A stretch of DNA of 19,765 bases from an uncultured Cellvibrio sp. (GTDB lineage Bacteria; Pseudomonadota; Gammaproteobacteria; Pseudomonadales; Cellvibrionaceae), in contig CALFXJ010000031.1 of NCBI GenBank assembly GCA_937958105.1, positions 1-19,765 of the forward strand, in the 5' to 3' direction. This document shows positions 1 to 6,812 of this stretch, one piece after another. Positions within the stretch are counted from its first letter, which is position 1, and each line of letters begins with the position of its first letter. Both the position numbers and the translations under genes were made by a program. The notes under the pieces were generated by a model, which saw only the letters and a program-made list of their open reading frames with translations, had not been told where the DNA came from and did not search any database.

Positions 1-111
1 CACCAAAATGCCGGATCAAACCTTCCTGTTGAAAATCCTCCATCCATGCCAGCAGCCGATGCCGACTTCGGAGACCTGATATCCACTTTTGCCGAGTGTT
101 CTCTGCTTCAT
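1..111 (-). pseudogene. Aldo/keto reductase, 5' remnant with internal deletion and frameshift
   Basis: Reading the minus strand from an ATG at 111-109 gives MKQRTLGKSGYQVSEVGIGCW, the typical amino-terminal strand of the aldo/keto reductase family (NADPH-dependent oxidoreductases). A good ribosome binding site (AGAGG) lies about 9 nt upstream of this ATG. After the tryptophan codon (51-49) the frame reads nonsense and stops at 18-16. From position 46 another frame reads WMEDFQQEGLIRHFG. That resembles the segment before the conserved R-x-x-G-V-S strand, found well over 100 residues into intact family members. The normal intervening part, with the catalytic Asp and Tyr, is therefore missing and the frame has shifted. 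The window edge hides the rest. The assignment rests on recognised motifs only. A short unrelated ORF is possible but unlikely given both matches. Confidence 0.6.
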
Positions 112-210
112 TGATTGTTCCTCTTGTTAACAGTGGGGGGAGTCTACTGGGTTGCGCTGTGATTACTAAGAGCTGCCGGGTTAACGAATGTTAAGTTAAA
201 AGGAGTAAAT

Positions 211-249
211 ATGAAGATCGCACAGAGGGAGTTGGGCCTGAGGCTTTGA
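211..249 (+). CDS. 12-codon ORF with strong ribosome binding site, ends inside repeat copy A
   Basis: An ATG at 211 follows AAAAGGAG (198-205) at ideal spacing and reads MKIAQRELGLRL before TGA at 247-249. All codons after about the sixth lie inside the left arm of the palindromic repeat. Two readings are possible: the 5' end of a gene that lost its body when the repeat arrived, or a short translated leader. The ribosome binding site is stronger than those of several real genes here, but no product can be assigned and it may be chance. Confidence 0.3.
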   Translation: MKIAQRELGLRL

Positions 250-331
250 GACACGCCGTAAACCCGTCCCTGGGGGCTCATCACCGACATCCTTGTCGGT
301 GATGGTCTCAAAGCCTCAGGCCCAACTCCCT
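226..331. repeat. Palindromic repeat copy A, three-way-junction fold
   Basis: The outer arms 226-252 and 305-331 are a perfect 27-bp inverted repeat. Inside are two small hairpins: CCCG/TGGG around TCCC (265-276, one G-T pair), and ATCACCGACA (280-289) with TGTCGGTGAT (294-303) around TCCT. The unpaired segments ACGCCGTAAA (253-262) and GGCTC are identical to copy B downstream of fleR, whereas the arms differ with compensating changes. No T-run follows either end, so this is not a standard intrinsic terminator. It could act as a transcript end or stabiliser, or be a non-autonomous mobile element. Confidence 0.85.
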
Positions 332-433
332 TCCACCACCGTTGAACCCCATCTGTCTCCTGTTTTTCGCCAAACTTTTGACAAAATACCCGCCATTCGC
401 ATTTAACCTATTGATTTACAAGAAATTAATATC

Positions 434-450
434 TTGGCACCTAGTTTGCA
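434..450 (+). promoter_or_regulatory. Sigma-54 promoter of fleSR
   Basis: TTGGCACCTAGTTTGCA has the invariant GG (436-437) and GC (448-449) exactly 10 nt apart and matches TGGCAC-N5-TTGCA fully. The expected transcription start is about 461, some 58 nt before fleS. In Pseudomonas and Vibrio the equivalent operon is driven by RpoN with FleQ/FlrA; the same is inferred here. Confidence 0.92.
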
Positions 451-518
451 ATCTATCCCTTACATTCAAACAAAACCGTGAAAATTTTGACGCGGCCCCC
501 GATTCAGAGGAGTGACCC

Positions 519-1733
519 ATGGTCCCGGGAGTGCAATCAGCAACCAAGGTCGTATCCCTGCTGCCGGAGAACAACGGCGAACAGGGGCAGGACCTCAAAA
601 AAGCATTCGAGCTTTTCAACCAGATGTCACAACAGCTGGTTGACTCATATCAATTGCTTGAAAACCGCGTTGCCGAACTCAACCAGGAACTTAACAGCGT
701 TGCCGATCAGCGCCTGCAGGAGCTGGCCGAAAAAGAGCAGCTGGCCAATCGCCTCGAAAACCTGCTCAACTTCCTTCCCGGTGGCGTGGTTGTACTCGAT
801 TCCACCGGCCGGGTTTCTGAATGCAATCCTGCCGCCATCGATCTGCTGGGCGAACCGCTTCAGGGCGAACAGTGGCGCGATGTTATTGCGCGCAGCTTTG
901 CGCCGCGTCAGGACGATGGTCACGAAGTTTCCACTCGCGACGGACGTCGTATCAGTATTTCCACGCGCAACCTCGGTGTTGATGGCCAGATTATTCTGCT
1001 GACCGACCAGACTGAAACCCGTCGTCTGCAAAGTGAATTAAGTCGCCACGAACGTTTATCCGCCCTGGGCAAGATGATGTCTGCCCTGGCTCACCAGATT
1101 CGCACGCCGCTCTCTGCTGCCATGCTGTATGCCGGGCATCTGTGCAACGGTAAGCTCGATGAAGAGCGGCGCCAGCAGTTTTCCGAAAAAATCTTCAATC
1201 GCCTCAACAACATCGAACGTCAGGTTCAGGACATGCTGTTGTTCGTCAAAGGTGAGCTGCCTTTGAACGACGTAGTCAGCGTGTCGGAATTACATCAGGC
1301 TTTGGAAGAAGCGATGGAAGTGCCCTTGATGACTTCCGAGTCCAGCTGTGAGTGGGTCAACAACTGTCGCGAGCAATATATTCAATGCAATCGCGAAGCG
1401 CTGATCGGTGCACTGTTGAACCTCGTCAACAATGCGATTCAGGCGGTGGACCGCAAAGCGCAGCTGCGCATTGAATTCAGTTTATACAACGCCCAGGCCG
1501 AGGCTCCGCCGCAATTATTGATTCGCGTACTGGATGCCGGACCTGGAATTCCCCAACATTTATTGAATTCGGTGGGCGATTTATTTGTAACCACCAAAGC
1601 TCAGGGCACTGGCCTTGGGCTGGCGGTAGTCAATGCGGTAGCGCGTGCGCATCGCGGTAAGTTTTTTCTGCAATCAAAAGTCGGGCAGGGCACCTGCGCT
1701 TCGCTGATCATGCCCTTGGCTGATTTACATTAA
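519..1733 (+). CDS. fleS: Flagellar sensor histidine kinase FleS (FlrB)
   Basis: This 404-residue cytoplasmic histidine kinase should phosphorylate FleR to switch on later flagellar genes. No membrane segment or signal peptide is visible. Residues about 24-80 look like a coiled coil and about 80-165 form a PAS-like sensor (NFLPGGVVVLDSTG). The dimerisation/phosphoacceptor helix contains AHQIRTPLSAAM with His192; HQIR in place of the usual HEIR is typical of FleS/FlrB. The ATPase domain has the N box NLVNNAIQ (301-308), the G1 box DAGPGI (339-344) and the G2 box GTGLGLAV (363-370), so it appears active. The ATG at 519 follows AGAGGAG at 6-nt spacing. Only 13 nt separate it from fleR, indicating one operon under the upstream sigma-54 promoter. 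Confidence 0.95.
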   Translation: MVPGVQSATKVVSLLPENNGEQGQDLKKAFELFNQMSQQLVDSYQLLENRVAELNQELNSVADQRLQELAEKEQLANRLENLLNFLPGGVVVLDSTGRVSECNPAAIDLLGEPLQGEQWRDVIARSFAPRQDDGHEVSTRDGRRISISTRNLGVDGQIILLTDQTETRRLQSELSRHERLSALGKMMSALAHQIRTPLSAAMLYAGHLCNGKLDEERRQQFSEKIFNRLNNIERQVQDMLLFVKGELPLNDVVSVSELHQALEEAMEVPLMTSESSCEWVNNCREQYIQCNREALIGALLNLVNNAIQAVDRKAQLRIEFSLYNAQAEAPPQLLIRVLDAGPGIPQHLLNSVGDLFVTTKAQGTGLGLAVVNAVARAHRGKFFLQSKVGQGTCASLIMPLADLH

Positions 1734-1746
1734 TTGGAGATATCCC

Positions 1747-3288
1747 ATGGCACTGGCCGCACAACAACAGAATTTTGCTGACGCGATCCGCGTGTTGGTG
1801 GTTGAAGACGATAACAATCTGCGCGAGGCATTGTGCGATACCCTGCAGCTGGCGGATTACGAGGTTCTGCTTGCCAGCAGTGGTGAAGAAGCCCTGCAGC
1901 AACTGGCGCGGGTCGATGATGTCCGCATGATCGTCTCCGACGTGAATATGGGCGGTATGAGCGGACATGAGCTGCTGCGCGAAGTAAAGCAGCATTATCC
2001 GCAGATTCCTATGATGCTGATCACCGCCTATGCCAGTATCAGCGAATCGGTTGAAGCGATGAAGCAGGGCGCTGTGGACTATCTGGTAAAACCTTTTGCA
2101 CCGCAGACACTGGTGGAAACCGTAGCGCGTCACGTAGGTGTAGCGCAGTTTGCCGGTGATGAACCTGTGGCGCAGGCGCCGTCCAGCAAGCAGTTGCTGT
2201 TGCTGGCACAGCGCGTCGCTCAGTCAGATTCCACGGTGTTGATCGTCGGTGAATCCGGCACCGGTAAAGAAGTGCTGGCACGCTACATTCATAATCACTC
2301 ACCGCGCAGCAAGCAGCCTTTTATTGCCATCAACTGTGCAGCCATTCCGGAAAACATGCTGGAAGCCATGCTGTTCGGTCACGAAAAAGGTGCTTATACC
2401 GGCGCGCACAGCAGTGCTCCCGGTAAATTTGAGCAGGCGAACGGCGGTACCTTGCTGCTCGACGAAATTTCAGAGATGGATATTGGGCTGCAGGCAAAAT
2501 TACTGCGTGTTCTGCAGGAGCGTGAAGTCGAGCGCCTGGGCGGGCGCAAGACCATCAAGCTGGATGTACGGGTTATTGCCACATCGAACCGCGACATGCG
2601 CAGCGAAGTTGCTGCGGGAAAATTCCGTGAAGACTTGTATTACCGTCTGAGCGTTCTGCCATTGCAATGGGCTCCGCTGCGCAATCGCGTGGAAGACATT
2701 ATTCCTCTGGCCGAAAAAATTCTGCACAAACATGCGCAGAAACAAAATCGTGGTCGCGTCAGTTTATCGACATCCGCGCAGCAGGCATTACTGGCCTATA
2801 ACTGGCCGGGCAACGTGCGCGAACTGGATAACGTCATGCAGCGCGCACTGATTCTGCAGACCGGGCCGGCCATACAGGCGCAGGATCTGGGGCTGGAAAG
2901 CACAGGGCTGTACAACGCGGTAATGACGGCCCATGTTCCGGACGCCCAGCCGATGCAGACCAGTGCTGAATTCCCACAGGAGGCTCAGATGTTCAATCCG
3001 TTTGCACGCCAGGAATCACGGGTGCAGCCGATGACTGGCGGCAACACCGGGCACCTCCATGTCAGCAATGTCGATCCGCAGCACCTGATGCTGGTCGATC
3101 CCAATCCGCCGAAAAGCCCGGCGCTGGGCAACGACCTGAAACGCCACGAGTTTGAGATCATCATGAATGCCCTGCGCATGGAGCGCGGCAGTCGCAAAAA
3201 CACTGCCGAACGCCTCGGCATCAGCGCACGCACGCTGCGTTACAAAATCGCTCGGTTGCGCGAAGAAGGATTTGAGATAACCGAATAA
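1747..3288 (+). CDS. fleR: Sigma-54-dependent flagellar response regulator FleR (FlrC)
   Basis: This 513-residue NtrC-type activator is the partner of FleS. It has a receiver domain (about 14-130) with acidic D21/D22, phosphoacceptor D65 (SDVNM) and K115 (VKPF). The AAA+ sigma-54 interaction domain (about 145-380) has Walker A GESGTGKE (168-175), the sigma-54-contact loop GAYTGA (215-220), Walker B GGTLLLDE (233-240) and WPGNVREL (353-360). A long linker rich in Pro, Gln and Met leads to a Fis-type helix-turn-helix (about 480-505, RKNTAERLGISARTLRYKI). The loop has Tyr where most family members have Phe. GGAG at 1736-1739 supports the ATG at 1747. It is known in relatives to activate hook, hook-length-control and basal-body sigma-54 genes; CGGCAA-N4-TTGCCG sites near fliE and fliK are candidate targets. 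Confidence 0.96.
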   Translation: MALAAQQQNFADAIRVLVVEDDNNLREALCDTLQLADYEVLLASSGEEALQQLARVDDVRMIVSDVNMGGMSGHELLREVKQHYPQIPMMLITAYASISESVEAMKQGAVDYLVKPFAPQTLVETVARHVGVAQFAGDEPVAQAPSSKQLLLLAQRVAQSDSTVLIVGESGTGKEVLARYIHNHSPRSKQPFIAINCAAIPENMLEAMLFGHEKGAYTGAHSSAPGKFEQANGGTLLLDEISEMDIGLQAKLLRVLQEREVERLGGRKTIKLDVRVIATSNRDMRSEVAAGKFREDLYYRLSVLPLQWAPLRNRVEDIIPLAEKILHKHAQKQNRGRVSLSTSAQQALLAYNWPGNVRELDNVMQRALILQTGPAIQAQDLGLESTGLYNAVMTAHVPDAQPMQTSAEFPQEAQMFNPFARQESRVQPMTGGNTGHLHVSNVDPQHLMLVDPNPPKSPALGNDLKRHEFEIIMNALRMERGSRKNTAERLGISARTLRYKIARLREEGFEITE

Positions 3289-3302
3289 TTCTCCTGACCC
3301 AA

Positions 3303-3406
3303 AGGAGTTGCGCAGCAGGCTGCAAGACACGCCGTAAATACATCCCTGTAGGCTCAACGCCCGCATCCATGCGGGCGATGGTCTTGCAGCCTGCTGCGCA
3401 ACCCCT
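3303..3406. repeat. Palindromic repeat copy B, three-way-junction fold
   Basis: The arms 3307-3328 and 3381-3402 are a perfect 22-bp inverted repeat; after one A/C mismatch three further pairs follow. Inner hairpins are TACA-TCCC-TGTA (3339-3350) and CGCCCGCA-TCCA-TGCGGGCG (3358-3377). It aligns to copy A without gaps over 102 nt (3304-3405 against 228-329). Nearly all arm differences are paired compensatory changes, while ACACGCCGTAAA, TCCCTG, GGCTCA and GATGGTCT stay identical. It starts 14 nt after the fleR stop, so it probably lies at the 3' end of the fleSR transcript. Confidence 0.85.
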
Positions 3407-3447
3407 CTCACACCTTACGCCTCACATCCCATCTCACATTTTCCGCT

Positions 3448-3471
3448 GCAAACTCCTCTGCAAACCCCTCT
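3448..3471. repeat. 12-nt tandem repeat, two units
   Basis: GCAAACTCCTCT (3448-3459) is followed directly by GCAAACCCCTCT (3460-3471), one mismatch. A related GCAACCCCTCT occurs at 3398-3408 at the end of repeat copy B. It lies just upstream of the fliE regulatory sites; no function can be assigned. Confidence 0.5.
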
Positions 3472-3485
3472 TTGAAAAACCGATG

Positions 3486-3509
3486 CGGCAAGTCATTGCC
3501 GGGCGGCAA
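3486..3509. promoter_or_regulatory. Operator-like palindrome upstream of the fliE promoter
   Basis: CGGCAA-GTCA-TTGCCG (3486-3501) overlaps a second symmetrical pair TTGCC-GGGC-GGCAA (3496-3509), giving three half-sites. The first palindrome is centred about 46 nt upstream of the predicted start. The same CGGCAA-N4-TTGCCG pattern recurs at 12320-12335 near the fliK promoter. It is a candidate binding site for a sigma-54 activator such as FleR; the protein is inferred. Confidence 0.55.
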
Positions 3510-3512
3510 AGG

Positions 3513-3529
3513 TTGGCCTGCTTTGTGCA
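3513..3529 (+). promoter_or_regulatory. Sigma-54 promoter of fliEFGHIJ
   Basis: TTGGCCTGCTTTGTGCA keeps GG (3515-3516) and GC (3527-3528) with the required 10-nt gap. The -12 part reads TGTGC rather than TTTGC, so it is weaker than the fleSR site. The expected start is near 3540, about 64 nt before fliE. Confidence 0.75.
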
Positions 3530-3603
3530 ATAACCCACCCAGAAACCGGTAACGCCAATTTCTTGTCGTTACCCCGTGCTAACGATTTAAAGAGAGTCTC
3601 GCC

Positions 3604-3981
3604 ATGACTGATCGTGTGGATATCAATCGTCTGCTGTTGGAAATGCGTGCGATGAAATCGCAGACCCAGGCGTTCCAGCGCCCGGCAGGTCTCGCGCCCC
3701 GTGATGTGGGAGCCGTCCACAACACCGGGCCTTTAACCGTTGACGGTGGAAAAAAAGTACCCGGCTTTGGTGAAGTCATGTCCCAGGCGATCAACAAGGT
3801 GAATGAAGTCCAGCAGGCCTCCAGTGCCATGGCCACTGCTTACGAGCGCGGTGTTGAAGGCGTGGATATTACCGACGTCATGATCGCTTCCCAGAAAGCC
3901 TCCGTCTCTTTTCAGGCCATGGTGCAGGTGCGTAACAAACTGGTCGACGCCTACCGCGACATCATGAACATGCCCATCTGA
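3604..3981 (+). CDS. fliE: Flagellar hook-basal body protein FliE
   Basis: FliE is the adaptor between the MS ring and the proximal rod, and an early export substrate. The 125-residue product is slightly longer than many homologues (about 105-110); the extra length is an amino-terminal linker rich in Gly and Pro. The conserved carboxy-terminal half is clear: PGFGEVMSQAINKVNEVQ, then a helical region ending in SFQAMVQVRNKLVDAYRDIM, the usual FliE ending. It is the first gene of the fliE-J group, 64 nt after a predicted sigma-54 start. AAGAGAG just upstream supports the ATG at 3604. Confidence 0.95.
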   Translation: MTDRVDINRLLLEMRAMKSQTQAFQRPAGLAPRDVGAVHNTGPLTVDGGKKVPGFGEVMSQAINKVNEVQQASSAMATAYERGVEGVDITDVMIASQKASVSFQAMVQVRNKLVDAYRDIMNMPI

Positions 3982-4027
3982 TAAACGCTCAGGTTCGTAA
4001 CAATAACTTCATCAGGATCAGCGCAAT

Positions 4028-5749
4028 ATGGCTTCTACAACCGATAATCCCGTTGCAGAAAACCTGCCGGAACGCAGTGAAAAGCTGCGTCTGGGGGGCG
4101 ATTTTGCCGAAGGCTTCAGTAACCTGAGTCTGCTGCGTCAGGCAGGATTGATGCTCGGGCTGGCAGCCAGCGTGGCCATCGGTTTTGCCGTGGTTCTGTG
4201 GACCCAGGGCGAAGACTACCGGCCGCTGTACGGCAGCCTCGATAACATTGATGCAGCCAGCGTGGTGCAGGTGCTGGATCAGAACAAGATCAAATACAAA
4301 CTCGACATCAACAGCGGCGCTGTACTGGTTACCGCTGATGATATTCATATGGCCCGTTTGAAGCTGGCCGAGCTGGGTATTCCCGGGAAAGACAATACCG
4401 GCTTTGAACTGCTCGATCAGGAGCAGCCCCTGGGCACCAGCCAGTTCATGGAAAATACCCGTTACCATCGCGGGCTGGAAGGGGAGCTCGCACGGACCAT
4501 CACCAGTATTACCAGCATCCGCAAGGCGCGGGTGCATCTCGCCATCCCCAAGCGTTCCGTATTTGTCCGCGATGCGCGCAAGCCGTCAGCGTCGGTATTT
4601 GTCGAAGTATTCGCTGGCCGCAGCGTAGAACCGGCGCAGGTCCGGGCAATCACCAATCTGGTTGCGTCCAGCATTCCTGAGCTGAACAAAGAAGACGTCA
4701 CCGTGGTGGACCAGCACGGTAATCTGCTGTCAATCCGCGACGAAGATAATGATCTGCTGCTCGCCGGAAAACAGCACACCTACACTAAATCGGTAGAAGA
4801 CAGTCTGCTCAAGCGGGTCAACAGCATCCTGCAGCCGGTAGTGGGCAGCGGCAAATTCCGCGCAGAAGTCAGCGCGGATATCGACTTTACGGCGGTAGAG
4901 CAGGCGGCGGAAACCTTTAACCCGGATCTGCCGGCCGTGCGCAGCGAGCAGACCTTGAATGAACAGCGTATCGGCGGGGATCTTGCCGGGGGAATTCCCG
5001 GGGCTTTAACCAATCAGCCACCGGGGACCACCACCCAGGTGCCGGAGCAGGCGGTTGATCCGGAGACCGGCGAACCCCTTCAGCCACCGACACCGCGCAA
5101 CACCCGCGAGCAGGCCACGCGCAACTACGAGCTGGATCGCACCATCAGCTATACCCGCCATCAGCAGGGCACCGTCAAACGCCTGACCGTGGCTGTGGTA
5201 GTGGACGATAAGGTCGTCAGAGACGCAGAGGGCAATGAAGTGCGCGTGCCCTGGAGCGAGACCGAACTCGAACGTCTGTCTATACTGGTACGCAACGCCG
5301 TCGGTTTTTCGGCAGTGCGTGGGGACAGCGTCAATGTCTTGAACTCACCCTTCCTGGGCGCTGACCAGAATCTGTTCGGCGATACCGGTGAAGCCGCGCC
5401 CTGGTGGGAAACCTGGATTCTGCCCAACATCAAGTACCTGAGTGGTGTGCTGATTATCCTGTTGCTGATCTTCGGCCTGCTGCTGCCGATATTCCGCAGC
5501 CTGACCCGCTCCGGTCAGCAACTGGCTGAGCAGGAAGAAACGCGGCAGCTGGAGGCGCTTGAGGCGGCGGGGCTGGCTTATGACGGCCTGTCCGACGAGA
5601 CAGTGACCCTGACAGGCGGCGGCGCCTTGATGCTGCCCGGCCCGGAAGAAGGTTATGAACAACAGCTCAACGCCATCAAAGGCTTGATTGCTGACGACCC
5701 GGGCCGTGTGGCTCAGGTTGTGAAGAAGTGGATTAACAGAGACGAGTGA
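4028..5749 (+). CDS. fliF: Flagellar MS-ring protein FliF
   Basis: This 573-residue product forms the inner-membrane MS ring on which the basal body and C-ring assemble. A first membrane helix lies at about 38-59 (LMLGLAASVAIGFAVVLW) and a second at about 468-490 (YLSGVLIILLLIFGLLLPIF). They flank a large periplasmic region with the ring-building motifs (YRPLYGSLD, RVHLAIPKRSVFVRD, ARKPSASVFVEV). The Gly/Pro-rich loop before residue 370 (GGIPGALTNQPPGTTTQVPE) is typical of FliF. The acidic cytoplasmic tail after the second helix is the FliG-binding part. Length is normal. A CAGGA about 11 nt before the ATG is a modest ribosome binding site. It is 46 nt after fliE and 6 nt before fliG. Confidence 0.97.
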   Translation: MASTTDNPVAENLPERSEKLRLGGDFAEGFSNLSLLRQAGLMLGLAASVAIGFAVVLWTQGEDYRPLYGSLDNIDAASVVQVLDQNKIKYKLDINSGAVLVTADDIHMARLKLAELGIPGKDNTGFELLDQEQPLGTSQFMENTRYHRGLEGELARTITSITSIRKARVHLAIPKRSVFVRDARKPSASVFVEVFAGRSVEPAQVRAITNLVASSIPELNKEDVTVVDQHGNLLSIRDEDNDLLLAGKQHTYTKSVEDSLLKRVNSILQPVVGSGKFRAEVSADIDFTAVEQAAETFNPDLPAVRSEQTLNEQRIGGDLAGGIPGALTNQPPGTTTQVPEQAVDPETGEPLQPPTPRNTREQATRNYELDRTISYTRHQQGTVKRLTVAVVVDDKVVRDAEGNEVRVPWSETELERLSILVRNAVGFSAVRGDSVNVLNSPFLGADQNLFGDTGEAAPWWETWILPNIKYLSGVLIILLLIFGLLLPIFRSLTRSGQQLAEQEETRQLEALEAAGLAYDGLSDETVTLTGGGALMLPGPEEGYEQQLNAIKGLIADDPGRVAQVVKKWINRDE

Positions 5750-5755
5750 TAAGCG

Positions 5756-6796
5756 ATGAGTACACCGCCGGCAACGGATAACAAAGTACCGGACAGAGCC
5801 AAGCCCAAACTGCGTTCGGTAGATCAGGCCGCTATTCTGTTGATGTCGCTGGGCGAAGCCGATGCGGCCGAAGTGCTCAAACATCTGGGGCCGAAAGAAG
5901 TGCAACGCATCGGCGCCGCCATGACCCAGCTGTCCAACGTGCAGCAGCAGGATGTACAGGGCGTGCTGGCGGAATTCCTGGACGAAGTGCGCACCCTGAC
6001 CGGCCTTGGTGTAGGGGCGGACAGCTACATCCGTAACATGCTGGTAACAGCGCTGGGTGAAGACAAGGCCAATGGCCTGATTGATCGCATCCTGCTCGGC
6101 GGCAACACCACCGGTCTGGACACTCTGAAATGGATGGATGCCCGCTCAGTAGCCGACATCATCCGTAATGAACACCCGCAGATTCAGGCCATCGTGATCG
6201 CTTATCTCGATGCCGATCAGTCAGCGGAAATCCTCAGTTTCCTGCCGCAGAAAGTGCGCCTCGACATCATGATGCGTGTTGCTTCCCTGGACACTGTACA
6301 GCCCAGTGCTCTGCAGGAGCTGAATGACATTCTCGAAAAACAATTCTCCGGCAATGCCAGCTCGCAGACCAAAACCATGGGTGGCTACAAGGTGGCGGCG
6401 GAGATCATGAACAACCTCGAAGGCTCCGTCGAAGCCGACCTGCTGGACGCGATCCGCGAGCTGGACGAAGACATGGGCAACCAGATCCAGGATCTGATGT
6501 TCGTGTTCGACAACCTCAAAGACGTGGACGACCGCGGCATTCAGGCCCTGCTGCGCGAAGTATCCTCCGATGTCCTTATCGTTGCGCTTAAAGGTGCCGA
6601 CATCGAGCTGCAGGAAAAAATCTTCAAGAATATGTCTCGCCGCGCCGCCGAACTGCTGCGCGACGATCTCGAAGCCAAACCGCCGGTGCGTCTTACCGAA
6701 GTGGAGTCGGCCCAGAAAGAAATCCTTACTATTGCACGGCGCATGGCTGACTCCGGTGAAATTGTCCTGGGCGGCGGTGGCGACCAGATGATTTGA
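5756..6796 (+). CDS. fliG: Flagellar motor switch protein FliG
   Basis: FliG couples the MS ring to FliM and receives torque from the stator. The 346-residue product has the amino-terminal FliF-binding domain (SVDQAAILLMSLGEADAAEV), the middle domain with EHPQ (139-142), a GG hinge (209-210) and the carboxy-terminal torque domain with MFVFDNL (248-254). Residues aligning with the E. coli torque-generating charges appear kept: K279, R296, D303, D304 and R312. It begins 6 nt after fliF, so translation is probably coupled. Its length is slightly above the E. coli protein through a longer amino terminus. Confidence 0.97.
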   Translation: MSTPPATDNKVPDRAKPKLRSVDQAAILLMSLGEADAAEVLKHLGPKEVQRIGAAMTQLSNVQQQDVQGVLAEFLDEVRTLTGLGVGADSYIRNMLVTALGEDKANGLIDRILLGGNTTGLDTLKWMDARSVADIIRNEHPQIQAIVIAYLDADQSAEILSFLPQKVRLDIMMRVASLDTVQPSALQELNDILEKQFSGNASSQTKTMGGYKVAAEIMNNLEGSVEADLLDAIRELDEDMGNQIQDLMFVFDNLKDVDDRGIQALLREVSSDVLIVALKGADIELQEKIFKNMSRRAAELLRDDLEAKPPVRLTEVESAQKEILTIARRMADSGEIVLGGGGDQMI

Positions 6797-6812
6797 CGCA
6801 GGCGGTTAAGCG

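Larger units (their letters stand above)
112..518. other. Non-coding region upstream of fleS
   Basis: This 407-nt stretch has no long gene. It holds a small symmetrical site TTAAC-GAAT-GTTAA (181-194), a 12-codon ORF with a strong ribosome binding site (211-249), palindromic repeat copy A (226-331) and the sigma-54 promoter of fleSR (434-450). A TTGACA at 378-383 has only a poor -10 partner. No fleQ-like gene is present directly upstream of fleS, unlike in Pseudomonas. Confidence 0.8.
3289..3603. other. Intergenic region fleR-fliE
   Basis: This 315-nt gap holds repeat copy B (3303-3406), a pyrimidine-rich stretch with a 12-nt tandem repeat (3448-3471), the CGGCAA/TTGCCG palindromes (3486-3509), a sigma-54 promoter (3513-3529) and the fliE leader with ribosome binding site AAGAGAG (about 3590-3596). 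No gene is seen on either strand. Confidence 0.85.

Noticed and set aside
226..331. Repeat copy A as an intrinsic terminator
   Set aside because: The stem is far longer than usual, contains inner hairpins and lacks a T-run on either strand.
378..407. Sigma-70 promoter TTGACA plus TTTAAC upstream of fleS
   Set aside because: The -35 is perfect but the -10 matches only 4 of 6 at an 18-nt spacer, and a much better sigma-54 promoter lies just downstream.
2274..2291. Sigma-54-like TGGCACGC inside fleR
   Set aside because: The -12 GC is missing at the required distance, and it lies within coding sequence.
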